From NCBI GenBank assembly GCA_020061465.1, contig JAGUYG010000051.1, positions 1-64,000 on the forward strand: 64,000 bases of DNA, read 5' to 3'. This document shows positions 15,072-25,700 of this stretch, piece by piece. A program made the position numbers and the translations under genes. Below the pieces are notes generated by a model that was not told where the DNA came from, searched no databases, and was given only the letters and a program-made list of their open reading frames with translations. Within the stretch, counting starts at the first letter, position 1; the number at the start of each line of letters is the position of its first letter. This DNA comes from Ignavibacteriales bacterium (lineage in GTDB: Bacteria; Bacteroidota; Ignavibacteria; Ignavibacteriales; Ignavibacteriaceae).

Positions 15072-18000
15072 TTAGCGGATTAGCGGCTGCTCGTCATCAA
15101 ATAACTTTAACAGCGGCTTTTCACTCTCAATTGACAGCTGTTTTTTAGCGTCTCTCTGCTTCATAGCTCTTTTCACTAAATTTGTTTTACCCATTTGTTT
15201 ATATATCATTATTGCTCTATCAAATTCTTCCAGCTTCAGTAACGTATCGGCAATTTTTATATTGTTCTTACCGTGTTTCATATACATGTTAAGAGCTTCA
15301 GAATACTTCTGAATTTTAAAATAAATATCTCCTGCTTTTAGATAATTGCCCAATTCTATGCATAACGAAACTGCTTTAGTATATTCTTTTGCCTCAATAT
15401 ACAGGTTCACTGCTCTCTTAAAATCAGATTTAGATTCATAGAACTGTGCTAACCTTAAATAATTTCTGTTTTCTCTTAAAAATAGAAGTATGGTTTCATC
15501 CTCACAATTTTTGAAGAGATATTCATAAGCTTTCTCCTTTACGGAATCTTTTTCTGAACTTTCTGCTCGTAGAAAGAGAAGGAAATTGTTTTCATTCAGT
15601 TCAAGTTTATTAATCATCGATTGATAATTGTTCCAGGAAATAAAATGCAGTGCTATGGCAGAATTCTCATTTACCTCAGTAAACTTCTGTTTATTCTCCT
15701 TAAAGTAATCATATACAATCGAATAAGAACGACGATGTTCATAACTTGATTTGAGTTCAACCAAAGATTTAAAGTAATCATTATACTTTTTGCTATTTTC
15801 AAAATAATTTAGAGCATCAATTATAAATTTGCCTTTAATATCCATAAGTATTAATCGTTGAGCCCACATTGATATCTCCAAACAACGAAATTCTTCGTCT
15901 TCATTCTGTTTACCTGTATCAGCAAAATAAATACCCATTGCCTTAACTACGTTTGAATCATTGTAAAGCTCGAGACTACCAAAACTGCTTTTAAATTTCC
16001 AGAGAGGGGAATCAAATATTAGCTTTGCAAATATATCAGCCCTTGATTCCTCCAGACAAAAACTTGCTACAATTTCAAGTTGATCAAATAAGAAGCATGT
16101 ACCCCAGGATTTTAATGCGTCATCAATTTTATTTAATTTGTAATAGCATACTCCTGTGTTAATCATATCCATTATAATGTTACTGCATTGCAGCGCAAGA
16201 TCAAATTCATCTCTTGAGTAAAACTGCTGTCCGTAATTTCTTATTTCTTTTGATGTAAGATATTTAGATACAAATTCAGTCTTATAGTAATTATCATTTT
16301 TATCTTCCTCAGATTTAATATAGGAAATGAATGCTTTATGATAATCTCTTAGTTTCTCATAAGATTTACCGGCAGAAAATAAATTACCAGCCAGTTCAAA
16401 ATATTTAGCTGCCTCTTTGTAGTTACGATGCAAGAAGCTGCATTCCGCCGTTTTTTCGTTGTCTTCTATGGCAAGGTATCTTAGATATGCACCGAAATAT
16501 TTTTTGGATTTGTACAGATTTTCTGCCTGTTCTTTTATTTCCTCTTGAGAATAATTTTTCTTCAAAACTTTTAATACGGAGCTTGCGTCTTTTTTCTTTT
16601 CGTAAACCTTGATAAGCTCGGTAAAATTGTTAGTTCTGTTATAAAGCTGAATTAGTTTTTGCTCATACTTCACGGAAGCCTTTCTGCTTATTTTTTTCAA
16701 GCAGAAAATTGCCCTCTCGAAATCACCGGAATTCTCAAATATCAGTGCTGCTTTCTCAAATTGTTTAAGCTTCATATAAATAACAACAGCTTTTTCTGAT
16801 TTGCCTGCTGCTTCGTAATAGTAAGCAGCTTTCTCCTTATTCTTAAGCTTGCTTTCAAACACCTGAGCAGCGCTCTCGAAATTTTTGTCTTTAATAAAAT
16901 AATCTGCCGCTTTCTGATATTGTTTCTGCTCTAAATAAATTTGAGCAAGATCGGAAAACCTGCCTTCCTGCTCATAGACCTTTAAGGTCAAGTTATAAAT
17001 TTTTGATTTCTCATCCAGTTGATTCCACAACCTGAGAGCATCAGAAAAAGCGGATGACTTTTCATAATTGATCGCAGCTCGTTTAACATCTCCGTGTTTT
17101 TCAAAATATTTAGCAGCTTCAAGAAAGTTTTCGTGTTTTTCATTATAGAACGCGAGAACTTTTACAAGTTGTTCTTCCGCATTTGCATTTTTATAACATT
17201 CAATTGCAGCTTTGTAATATTCTCTTTCGAAAAAATAATCGCCCTGTTCAAGCCATTCTTCAGGAGTTGATATAACATTCCATATTTTATCAATATAATC
17301 GACATCATCCGATAGAAAAATCTTATCTGCCAAGTGCTGATTTTTCCAAATTACAGATGCCTGAGCACCATCATAAATTAAAAGATCTTTTTGTGCACGC
17401 GTAATTGCAACGTACAGCAAATTTATTTCGTGTTTGATTTTTGCTTGATGGTAGGAAATTTGCTCACTATTTAAAATATTTTTCCATAAGTCTTTTGAAA
17501 AATCATCGGCACAGAACTTCCACAAAAGCACAGTATCAAATTCCAATCCTTTTGCTTCGTAAATTGTAAAAATTAATTCTGTTTCAAGCAGCTTTTTAAG
17601 CTTTTTCTTTTCAGTTTCGGTTCTTACAAGAATAGTTTTTTTTGCGCCGGTTGTGGTAAGGCTTTCAATCATCTCCGGCTCTTTAATTCCGATAACAACC
17701 ATCGGGGGTCTGCTTTTAAATTTCCAGTCTTCATGCAACTGGTCGCTGCTTACACCCAGCAGTCTGGTTTTTATCTCGAGCAAAGAATTAGAAAGTTCAA
17801 CAATGCTGCCTGAACTCCTAAAATTAAGATTTAGAAAACGAACTTCAGGCACCTTTATATTTCTTGAATAAAAATGCTGTCTTAATTCCTCCCACCTAAA
17901 ACCGCTTGGATTTATAATTTGTTTTGTATCCCCGGTAAGAACCAGATCGAGCGGATTATTTACCAAATAAAAAAGTAGTTCATGCTGAATATCTGTTAAA

Positions 18001-19493
18001 TCCTGGACTTCATCGCAAACTACAAAATCATAAATAAATTTTGACTGCCCGCCATTTCCGTGCACTCTTTCATTAATAATATTTATTACTTCGCGGGTAA
18101 GGTCAAGTTCGTCCCACAATTTATTCTGTTCAAGTTTATCCTGATACCATTCAAAAATCTGATAAATTATTTTTCTGTCTATAACAAAGTTGGGAGCTTT
18201 TTTCTTTCCCAGCATTTCATATTCAAGGAAAGAAAGAAATTTCTTCTTTGTAAGCTCTTTTTGCTTGTAAAATAATTCGAGAATATTTTCTATTACAATC
18301 TGAAAACGTTCAATATTAATCGAAGAAAAATCGTTGAGATTTTTAATTAAAGCCGGAATATTCATCTTCATAAATCTATTAACAATGTGTTCAATTTTGC
18401 CAGCCGACTCCAGATTTTCGAAAATATTGAACTGCCTTTGAAGTGAATTTATCAAGCCGGTATCAATCTGATCCGCTTTGACTTTATGAAGAGCAAATTC
18501 AAAAAGCTTTACATTAAGCTGCGGCAATGCCCCTTTTATTATTGAGCGGATTTCTTCCCAAATTAATGGAATATCATACTTTGCTGTATTAACTGCCTGT
18601 CTGCCCGATGAACGAATTAGTGACATGAATTTTTCTAAATCCACTTCATTATCTATGTTGAAATATTTATTATTAGCTTCTGCAACGCTCAAACAAAATT
18701 CCTTGTAAGTGAAAAACTGCGGCGGGAGGAATTCAGAATATCTTTTATCGGAATTAATCAATCCGTTATATAATCTCTCGGCAGAATTTTTCAAAAACTT
18801 ATTATAAGTAATGAACAACTTTTTGTATCTGCCCAATGAAGTTTTTAGGAGATAGTAAACGCCGATTGTTGTTTTTCCGCTTCCTGCGGTTCCGGAGAGC
18901 AAAATAGGAGGAACTGATTTCAACACCTGAATTTGCTGCGGTGTCATATAAAGGAATAGCTCAAAATCATCTTTTGTATACATTTCGATTCGCTGCCATT
19001 CTGCAGTGTCCAGCTTATGCCATTTTTGCGAGCCCGAATCATCGGAAACTTTTTTGGTTATAGCTTCCTGAGTAAAGCATGATTCACCTAAATCCTCGAA
19101 TAAAGGATTGTCAAGTTCACTTTGAGAATAAGGAATAAAATTTAGGAAGGGAGCATTTTGGGGAAAAATGCTTTTGCTCTTTAATGATATATCATCGTGC
19201 GAAACTATTCCCCAGATATAAACAAAAATATTTTCGTCAAAAGAATTCTCGTTTTCAGCGCTGTTAAAATTATCAGCTTTACCGAGGGTGAATAAAATTC
19301 TTTTGCTTCTATCGAGCCGTGCTTCAAAAATAGTTTTATTCGAAGATGTGCCCTTAACCTTCTTCATATTTAAGCTGCCGTCCCAGCATCCGATTTCCAA
19401 AAACTCCAATTGTTTTTTTATTTTTTTTCTTTGCTGAAATGGCTCATTAATTAAATATTTTTTGAAAATATCATTTATTAAAACAACCGGCAT
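15072..19493 (-). CDS. Giant SF1 (UvrD-like) helicase with ParE/RelE-like N-terminus and long TPR array
   Basis: 1473 residues. Residues ~1-100 read like a ParE/RelE fold (FLEIGCWDGSLNMKKVKGT, IFEARLDRSKRILFTL, IWGIVSHDD). An SF1A helicase follows: Walker A GTAGSGKTT near 200, Walker B VVCDEVQDLTD near 492, GDTKQI near 519, LNLNFRSS near 560, YEAKGLEFDTV near 647 and LLYVAITRAQKDLLIY near 697. From ~745 to ~1460 there are more than fifteen TPR-like units with A(A)xxYE..G and K.Y..A..Y patterns. All helicase motifs needed for ATP use are present. It is a lone gene with spacers on both sides. The architecture recalls eukaryotic TRANK1-like helicase/TPR proteins. Its job is unknown; RNA/DNA surveillance or defence is possible. 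Confidence 0.88.
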   Translation of the reverse strand: MPVVLINDIFKKYLINEPFQQRKKIKKQLEFLEIGCWDGSLNMKKVKGTSSNKTIFEARLDRSKRILFTLGKADNFNSAENENSFDENIFVYIWGIVSHDDISLKSKSIFPQNAPFLNFIPYSQSELDNPLFEDLGESCFTQEAITKKVSDDSGSQKWHKLDTAEWQRIEMYTKDDFELFLYMTPQQIQVLKSVPPILLSGTAGSGKTTIGVYYLLKTSLGRYKKLFITYNKFLKNSAERLYNGLINSDKRYSEFLPPQFFTYKEFCLSVAEANNKYFNIDNEVDLEKFMSLIRSSGRQAVNTAKYDIPLIWEEIRSIIKGALPQLNVKLFEFALHKVKADQIDTGLINSLQRQFNIFENLESAGKIEHIVNRFMKMNIPALIKNLNDFSSINIERFQIVIENILELFYKQKELTKKKFLSFLEYEMLGKKKAPNFVIDRKIIYQIFEWYQDKLEQNKLWDELDLTREVINIINERVHGNGGQSKFIYDFVVCDEVQDLTDIQHELLFYLVNNPLDLVLTGDTKQIINPSGFRWEELRQHFYSRNIKVPEVRFLNLNFRSSGSIVELSNSLLEIKTRLLGVSSDQLHEDWKFKSRPPMVVIGIKEPEMIESLTTTGAKKTILVRTETEKKKLKKLLETELIFTIYEAKGLEFDTVLLWKFCADDFSKDLWKNILNSEQISYHQAKIKHEINLLYVAITRAQKDLLIYDGAQASVIWKNQHLADKIFLSDDVDYIDKIWNVISTPEEWLEQGDYFFEREYYKAAIECYKNANAEEQLVKVLAFYNEKHENFLEAAKYFEKHGDVKRAAINYEKSSAFSDALRLWNQLDEKSKIYNLTLKVYEQEGRFSDLAQIYLEQKQYQKAADYFIKDKNFESAAQVFESKLKNKEKAAYYYEAAGKSEKAVVIYMKLKQFEKAALIFENSGDFERAIFCLKKISRKASVKYEQKLIQLYNRTNNFTELIKVYEKKKDASSVLKVLKKNYSQEEIKEQAENLYKSKKYFGAYLRYLAIEDNEKTAECSFLHRNYKEAAKYFELAGNLFSAGKSYEKLRDYHKAFISYIKSEEDKNDNYYKTEFVSKYLTSKEIRNYGQQFYSRDEFDLALQCSNIIMDMINTGVCYYKLNKIDDALKSWGTCFLFDQLEIVASFCLEESRADIFAKLIFDSPLWKFKSSFGSLELYNDSNVVKAMGIYFADTGKQNEDEEFRCLEISMWAQRLILMDIKGKFIIDALNYFENSKKYNDYFKSLVELKSSYEHRRSYSIVYDYFKENKQKFTEVNENSAIALHFISWNNYQSMINKLELNENNFLLFLRAESSEKDSVKEKAYEYLFKNCEDETILLFLRENRNYLRLAQFYESKSDFKRAVNLYIEAKEYTKAVSLCIELGNYLKAGDIYFKIQKYSEALNMYMKHGKNNIKIADTLLKLEEFDRAIMIYKQMGKTNLVKRAMKQRDAKKQLSIESEKPLLKLFDDEQPLIR

Positions 19494-20004
19494 TGTGTAC
19501 TCTTTTGATAATCTTCGTAATTCGTGGAAATTATTTAAACAAATATATTAGCGGCGAATTTAAAATGTTTGGGAATTTCAGTATTCCGGCTAAATATAGG
19601 CCTGAAAAATCTGGAAAAGTTTAGTTATTTGCTCACCTTACGTAATACGAAGAGATGAGATCTTTTTAGAGTTCATGCCAATCTTCATTTCTAATGATAA
19701 ACGCTATTTTTAGGTGATTTTTCTATTAGATAGTAAAGATGTCATTTCTCCTCACCCATCTCTTTGCGGAATATGAGTTTCTTAGAAGAAAATTATGGAG
19801 TCTTAAACTTGAATAATTTGAGGCGAGAATACAGACAAAAAATAAATGGCAGTTCAGACTATTTTTCTTGACAACTCAGTTACATATAGTTATTTTTTTG
19901 GCGCTTTATTTTCAACAAAATTTTTGAATGAGACTTCTATAGATGTTTAGATACACGTATCCCATTTCCCCCCTATTTTTTTGCTTTTTTTATCGGAGGT
20001 ATAA
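19494..20004. other. Gene-free divergent spacer between helicase and TonB receptor genes
   Basis: Two divergent genes start at its ends. No coding frame is supported. A promoter-like element for the rightward operon lies at 19868-19898, and a GGAGGT ribosome site lies at 19995-20000 just before the TonB receptor ATG. No clear element was found for the leftward helicase gene. Confidence 0.5.
19868..19900 (+). promoter_or_regulatory. Promoter-like element upstream of the TonB receptor operon
   Basis: TTGACA at 19868-19873 and TATTTTTTTG at 19891-19900 give TTG-N20-TAnnTTT, matching the spacing seen before efp and higB. It implies a long 5' untranslated region of about 100 bases before the ATG at 20005. 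Confidence 0.45.
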
Positions 20005-22767
20005 ATGATTAAAAGGTTACTAATAATTCTTTTTCCTTCACTTATTCTTACCATAACTCTCATCGCCGGAACGACAGGAAAGCTTGCCGGATATGTTAAA
20101 GATGCAGCTACCGGTGATGCACTGATTGGTGTTAACGTAATTCTTGAAGGAACAAATTACGGAGCTGCTACAGATGTTAACGGCTTTTATGTTATTAACA
20201 ATCTTCCGCCCGGAGCTTATAAGGTAAATTTTTCTGCTATCGGCTACCAAAAGAAACAATTCGTTAATGTTAAAGTATCTGTCGACTTCACTACCAGCCT
20301 GGATGTTGAACTTAACACCGCGACCATTGAGCTTGAAACTATTGTGGTTGAAGCCCAGGCGCCGTTAGTTCGGAAAGATTTAACTTCCTCGCAAGTAACG
20401 ATCGATGCAAATCATATTCAAACACTTCCGGTTGAATCAATAAGTCAGATATTAACTTTGCAGGCGGGTGTTACTCAAGGCGTAGGCGGCGAGCTTCATA
20501 TCCGCGGCGGAAGATCTAATGAAATTCTTTATACCGTAAACGGAGTTTCGATATCAAATCCGTTTAATAACAGTGCAACAATTCAAATTGCTACCAATGC
20601 AATTCAAGAGCTTTCAGTTGTAAGCGGAACTTTTAATGCGGAGTACGGCAATGCATTAAGCGGAGTGGTAAACACTGTTACTAAAGAAGGTGGGAATCAG
20701 TATACGGGCAGGGTTTCGGCTTACACCGGTGATCATATCAGCTCCCGTTCAAATACATTTTTTAATGTTGACGATGCAAATCCTTTTAGCAATCATGTAT
20801 ATGAAATGACCTTCGGCGGACCGTTTCCATACAGCAATAATCAATTCAGCTTTTTCCTTTCCGGAAGATATGAATACGACGAAGGCTGGTTATACGGAGT
20901 TAGAGAACAAAACATTTACGATTCCGTTTATATCAATCCTGCCGATCCGAATGACGTAAGAGTAACTTCCACCGGAGAGAGAGCAATTGTTCCGATGAGC
21001 TGGTCGAGAGATTTCAGCGGAACGGCAAAGCTTACGTACAAACCTATTCCGACAATCAAAGTAAATTTTGATGCTCTTTATTCGCGTTCGAAATCTCAAG
21101 GTTACTCTCACAGTTTTAAATACAATCCCGATGCTAATACAACAGCTTATGACGAGGGTATCCTAACTACACTTGAGCTGCGGCATACTCTTAACTCAAA
21201 AACTTTTTATACCCTTAAGGGTTCCTACAACTTTCATGATTATAAGAATTACCTATTCCCTCTCCTCGAGAGTGAAGGAAAAGCGGTTGACTATTATCCC
21301 GGTTTAGGTACAGAAAATTATTATGCGGATCCACGCTATCAACCGGACCACAAGTTAACGCGTCCTTCTCCGTATACTTTTTATTTCGGCGGAACGCAAA
21401 ACAGTCATAATTATGAACGCGCACAAACCTGGCTTGCTAAGTTTGATATTACAAGCCAGATTTCTGCAAATCATGAAATTAAATTTGGGCTTCAGGGCAG
21501 ACTAAATCAATTAGATTATGAGAACTTTGTAATCAGAAGAGATTCAACCAGAAATTTGACTCCGACTATTCCGGGCATTGAAACAGCCGATCACGATCTC
21601 TATACACGCAAGCCGGTTGAGTTCTCAACTTATTTGCAGGACAAAATGGAATTTGATAAAATGATTTTGAATATTGGCATTCGTTATGATTATTTCCATC
21701 CGAAAGCTCAATACTCAACAAACATTTTTTATCCTTCACCTAAGGATCCGCTGCTTCCGGATTATGTTGATCCATCAACGCTGCTTGCCGATGCACCGGC
21801 GAAACATCAGATTAGTCCAAGGGTAGGAGTTTCGTTCCCCATTACCGATCGTGGAATAATTCACTTTTCGTACGGTCACTTCTTCCAGATGCCTCCGTTT
21901 CAATATCTTTACAGCAATGCTGATTTTAAATACAGCCTTGCCGTTGGCAGACAATTATTCGGTAATGCCCATTTGAATCCTGAAAAACAAGTAACATACG
22001 AACTTGGATTACAGCAGCAATTAACCGATGATATCGCTTTTAACGTTACAGGTTTTTATAAGGACGTAAGAGATTTGCTCGCTTTACAGGTTATCCGCGT
22101 AAGCGGCGATCGTACTTATTTGAAGTACGTAAACAAAGATTATGGAAACATTAAAGGCATAACTTTTTCTTTAACGAAGAGAAAAAATAAAGGCGATATT
22201 CTAGGTGTTACGTTAGATTATACTTTCCAGGTTATGGAAGGAAACGATACAAACGCAGATGCATTCTTCCTTGATTTATCTTCCGGCAGGCAGACTGAAA
22301 ATATTCCGGTCTATTTAAGCTGGGATCAAACGCATAATTTAAACACTACCGTTTCCGTTGGTGAAGCGGGTGATTGGAATGTTACGCTTGTTGGACGAAT
22401 CGGAACCGGGCTGCCTTATACACCGCAAATTCTCGAAAAACAAATTTGGGTTCAAACCAACAGCGGACGCCGCCCTTCAACTATGAGGGTGGACCTTCTT
22501 GCCGAAAAAAATCTTTCTTTATTCGGAGTTGATTTTATTATATTCTTAAAGGTATTCAATCTGTTCGATACTCTTAACGAAAGATTTGTTTACGATGATA
22601 CAGGCAGAGCTTCCTATTCTTTATTCCAATCTACCGGCGGAGCTAAATCAGCCGACGACTTAGCTGCAAAAGTTCCGGGAGTCCATTCCTCTGAGGAATA
22701 TTACCAAAGACCTAATTATTATTATCCGCCCAGAGAAGTGCGGCTGGGCTTATCATACGAGTTTTAA
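20005..22767 (+). CDS. TonB-dependent outer-membrane receptor (SusC-like with regulatory domain)
   Basis: The 920-residue protein has a signal peptide (1-21) and a carboxypeptidase-regulatory-like domain (about 25-105: GKLAGYVKDAATGDALIGVN, GFYVINNLPPGAY). A plug follows (LQAGVTQGVGGELHIRGGRSNEILYTVNGV, GEYG-type SGTFNAEYGNALSGVVN), then a long barrel ending in LSYEF. Such receptors import substrates with energy from TonB-ExbBD. It forms an operon with a T9SS-type secreted protein and a PorV-like protein, 25 and 62 bases apart. That trio is typical of Ignavibacteria and suggests a surface uptake or processing system whose substrate is not evident. Confidence 0.9.
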   Translation: MIKRLLIILFPSLILTITLIAGTTGKLAGYVKDAATGDALIGVNVILEGTNYGAATDVNGFYVINNLPPGAYKVNFSAIGYQKKQFVNVKVSVDFTTSLDVELNTATIELETIVVEAQAPLVRKDLTSSQVTIDANHIQTLPVESISQILTLQAGVTQGVGGELHIRGGRSNEILYTVNGVSISNPFNNSATIQIATNAIQELSVVSGTFNAEYGNALSGVVNTVTKEGGNQYTGRVSAYTGDHISSRSNTFFNVDDANPFSNHVYEMTFGGPFPYSNNQFSFFLSGRYEYDEGWLYGVREQNIYDSVYINPADPNDVRVTSTGERAIVPMSWSRDFSGTAKLTYKPIPTIKVNFDALYSRSKSQGYSHSFKYNPDANTTAYDEGILTTLELRHTLNSKTFYTLKGSYNFHDYKNYLFPLLESEGKAVDYYPGLGTENYYADPRYQPDHKLTRPSPYTFYFGGTQNSHNYERAQTWLAKFDITSQISANHEIKFGLQGRLNQLDYENFVIRRDSTRNLTPTIPGIETADHDLYTRKPVEFSTYLQDKMEFDKMILNIGIRYDYFHPKAQYSTNIFYPSPKDPLLPDYVDPSTLLADAPAKHQISPRVGVSFPITDRGIIHFSYGHFFQMPPFQYLYSNADFKYSLAVGRQLFGNAHLNPEKQVTYELGLQQQLTDDIAFNVTGFYKDVRDLLALQVIRVSGDRTYLKYVNKDYGNIKGITFSLTKRKNKGDILGVTLDYTFQVMEGNDTNADAFFLDLSSGRQTENIPVYLSWDQTHNLNTTVSVGEAGDWNVTLVGRIGTGLPYTPQILEKQIWVQTNSGRRPSTMRVDLLAEKNLSLFGVDFIIFLKVFNLFDTLNERFVYDDTGRASYSLFQSTGGAKSADDLAAKVPGVHSSEEYYQRPNYYYPPREVRLGLSYEF

Positions 22768-22792
22768 TCCAGTTAGTCAGGAGAAAAGTTTA

Positions 22793-25700
22793 ATGACAAT
22801 TACAAAAAATATTAGCTCGCTTTTTACAGTCATCCTTCTGATTTTGTTTGCTACCTCCCCGATTTATTCTCAAACTGAAAGAGAATTGCAGAGAGAAAAA
22901 GAACGGCAGGCAGTTAAAGAATATATGAATAGCATACTTTCACAGAGGCAAAATACACAGCCCGAACAAAACGCAGAGACGAAAGATGACCTTGAAAAAA
23001 AATACAATAATAAACTTTCAAAAATAACCGGGGCAAAAGACCGCAAGCATTACTTCATGACCGGTAATAACATTGCGGTGGAAGTTTATAATTACGGCGG
23101 TATTGCCCCGGGATATGATCTTATCAGAAATGTTAATAACGGTGTATGGAGAGGTCTTTCGTACATCTTTCAATTTTGTCCGCTTGTAGCTGCCTCAGTG
23201 CCAAGCGGTTTAGATCCAAATCAGCAACTGCATATCATATCAGATGGTTTGTGGGATTACCCTGGATTAAGGGAATTCAATCCTGATGACCCAAATGAAC
23301 TCTGGTCTTTCCAACCGCTTCCCGGTTATGCAGATCCTAATCAAGAATATATGGCATCAAACCCGGCTGAAGATAGAGACGGCGACGGTAAGCCGGATAG
23401 CTGGCCCCATAGCTGGTACAACCCTATTCTTGGTAAATATGTTTGGCCCGGCTTTTTAGCGCAAGATGCAACTAATGCCGATCTCGAAGTATTTTGGGCG
23501 ATGGATGATAGGGATAATAAAGAGTTTCCATACTATCCTTTTCCTTCCGATTCTACCCGCAAAGGATTAGGAATTCAAATTGACGGAAGAGGATTTCAAT
23601 GGAGTAATGCTCTTGCAGAGAATACTATATTCTTTGTTTATACTATTACAAATGTAAGCGAAAAAGACCTCGATACAGTGTACTTTGGAATTTACGGCGA
23701 TCCCGACTTGGGCGGCGGCTCTCCTGAAAACACTGACGACCATGGTTTGTTTATTCCCCCGTACGATTATGACGGCAAACATGATGTAAGCAATATCCCG
23801 GTCTACGCACGAAGCATGGTTTACTTTTGGGATCCGGATATGAAAGGTAATTTAGGTCTTCCGCTCGGTTATATTGGCTGTAAGTTCCTCGAAAGTCCGG
23901 GCAATGCCGAAAACGGAATTGATGATGACGGCGATGGAATGATTGATGAACGACAGGACGATGGTATAGATAACGATGGCGATTGGAATCCTCTGACCGA
24001 TGACGTTGGTATTGACGGAATACCAAACACAGGTGATGAAGGTGAAGGCGACGGTGTTCCCACCGCAGGAAGAAAGCTTCCCGACGGCTCACTTCATCCG
24101 TTATATCCGGGCGAACCTAACTTTGAATTAACTGACCTCGATGAATCGGACCAAATCGGTTTAACGAGCTTTAACAGTTGGTCATGGAATACTGATAAAG
24201 TTTCAAACGATGAATCAATGTGGAATCGTATTCAGGCGCATAACTTCAGCGATATTCAGCAGAATCAAGATATTGTGTTCATCTTTGGTTCGGGACCTAT
24301 CTCACTGAAGAAGGGCGAAACAAAAAGAATTTCTATGGCTTTATTATTTGGTGAAGATTTAGACGATTTGCTAATAACGGCAGAGACTGTTCAAAGAATT
24401 TATAATGCTAATTACAGATTCTTTAAACCTCCTGCAAAGCCTAAGGTTACTGCAGTACCTGGAGATAAAAAAGTAACTCTATTCTGGGATACTAAAGCTG
24501 AAGAAAGCGTTGACCCTATCACCGGAAAAGATTTTGAAGGTTATGTAATTTATCGCAGCACGGATCCTTCCTTCGGCGATATTCAAAACATCACTGACGG
24601 TAAAGGTTCAAAGTTTTTCCTCGAGCCACTTAAAGACCTCTATGGTAACGAAGCAAAGTGGGATATTGACTACCGCGATGAACCTTACATTGATGAAAAC
24701 TTAAACGGAAGATACGACGAGGGCGAACCCTACACGGATATCAATCTTGACGGTAAGTGGACCGCAAAAATTAAAGACTGGTGGAAAGGTTATCATCCTG
24801 TTACTTATCAGGGCAGGGGTATTCAGTATTATTTAGGAAACAACACCGGCTTGGTTCATTCGTTCGTCGATTCCAATAACGTTATCAACGGACAAACTTA
24901 TTATTACGCAGTTGTTGCTTACGATCATGGTGATTCCGTCGGAATTCCCCCTTCGGAAACCACACGAAAAATTACAGTTGATCCAATAACATCGCGGCTT
25001 CAGTTTGACGAAAACACTGTGATGGTTATACCGGGTCCAAGAGCAAGCGGCTACGTTGCTCCATCATCGGACATTTATGTGGAACAGACAAAGGGAATCG
25101 GAACCGGTAGAGTTAAAGTGGAAATTCTAAACGATCTTTCTACGCTTGAAAGCGGCGAATATAAAATTTTCTTTGCCGATAGTATTCAATATCATGGCAA
25201 AATGATCCCCCGATTAAATTATTCTGTTTTGAGAATGGAGAAAGTAAATGACAACTTCACGCTTTACGATACAAATTTCACAAAGCTCACCTATACTCAT
25301 TTAGCGGACGATTTAGATATTGTTGTAAAAGACGGAAACGGTACGGTGTACACCCGTAATGTTGATTATGTAATTGACAGCGAGCGAGGCATCATAAGAC
25401 GAACAAGTTCTGGCAGCATGACAACCGATAAAACTTATTCCATCTCATATAATTACTATCCGGTTTACTACAGCTCGTATTTAAATGACGATGACGGAAA
25501 TCCTGTCTTTGATGGAGTATCTGTAAAAGTAAAGGGTGATCCGGTTCTTGAGCTTGATACTATCAAAACCGGATGGGTTGAAGGTAATTCGAATTATAGT
25601 TACGTAATCCAGAAAGGCTCAATAGGAGCCGGCAAACATTATGCAGCAGATTATCAAATACAATTCTCTTCTTCAAACATAGATTCTGCTCTTATTCAGG

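Noticed and set aside
15072-19493. Helicase as partner (GajB) of the OLD nuclease in a Gabija system
   Set aside because: GajA and GajB genes are adjacent; here they are almost 13 kb apart, on opposite strands, and the helicase has a different architecture with TPRs.
23751-24092. 113-codon minus-strand frame with many His/Arg
   Set aside because: It is the antisense of the Asp/Gly-rich calcium motif of the secreted protein; composition is explained by that.
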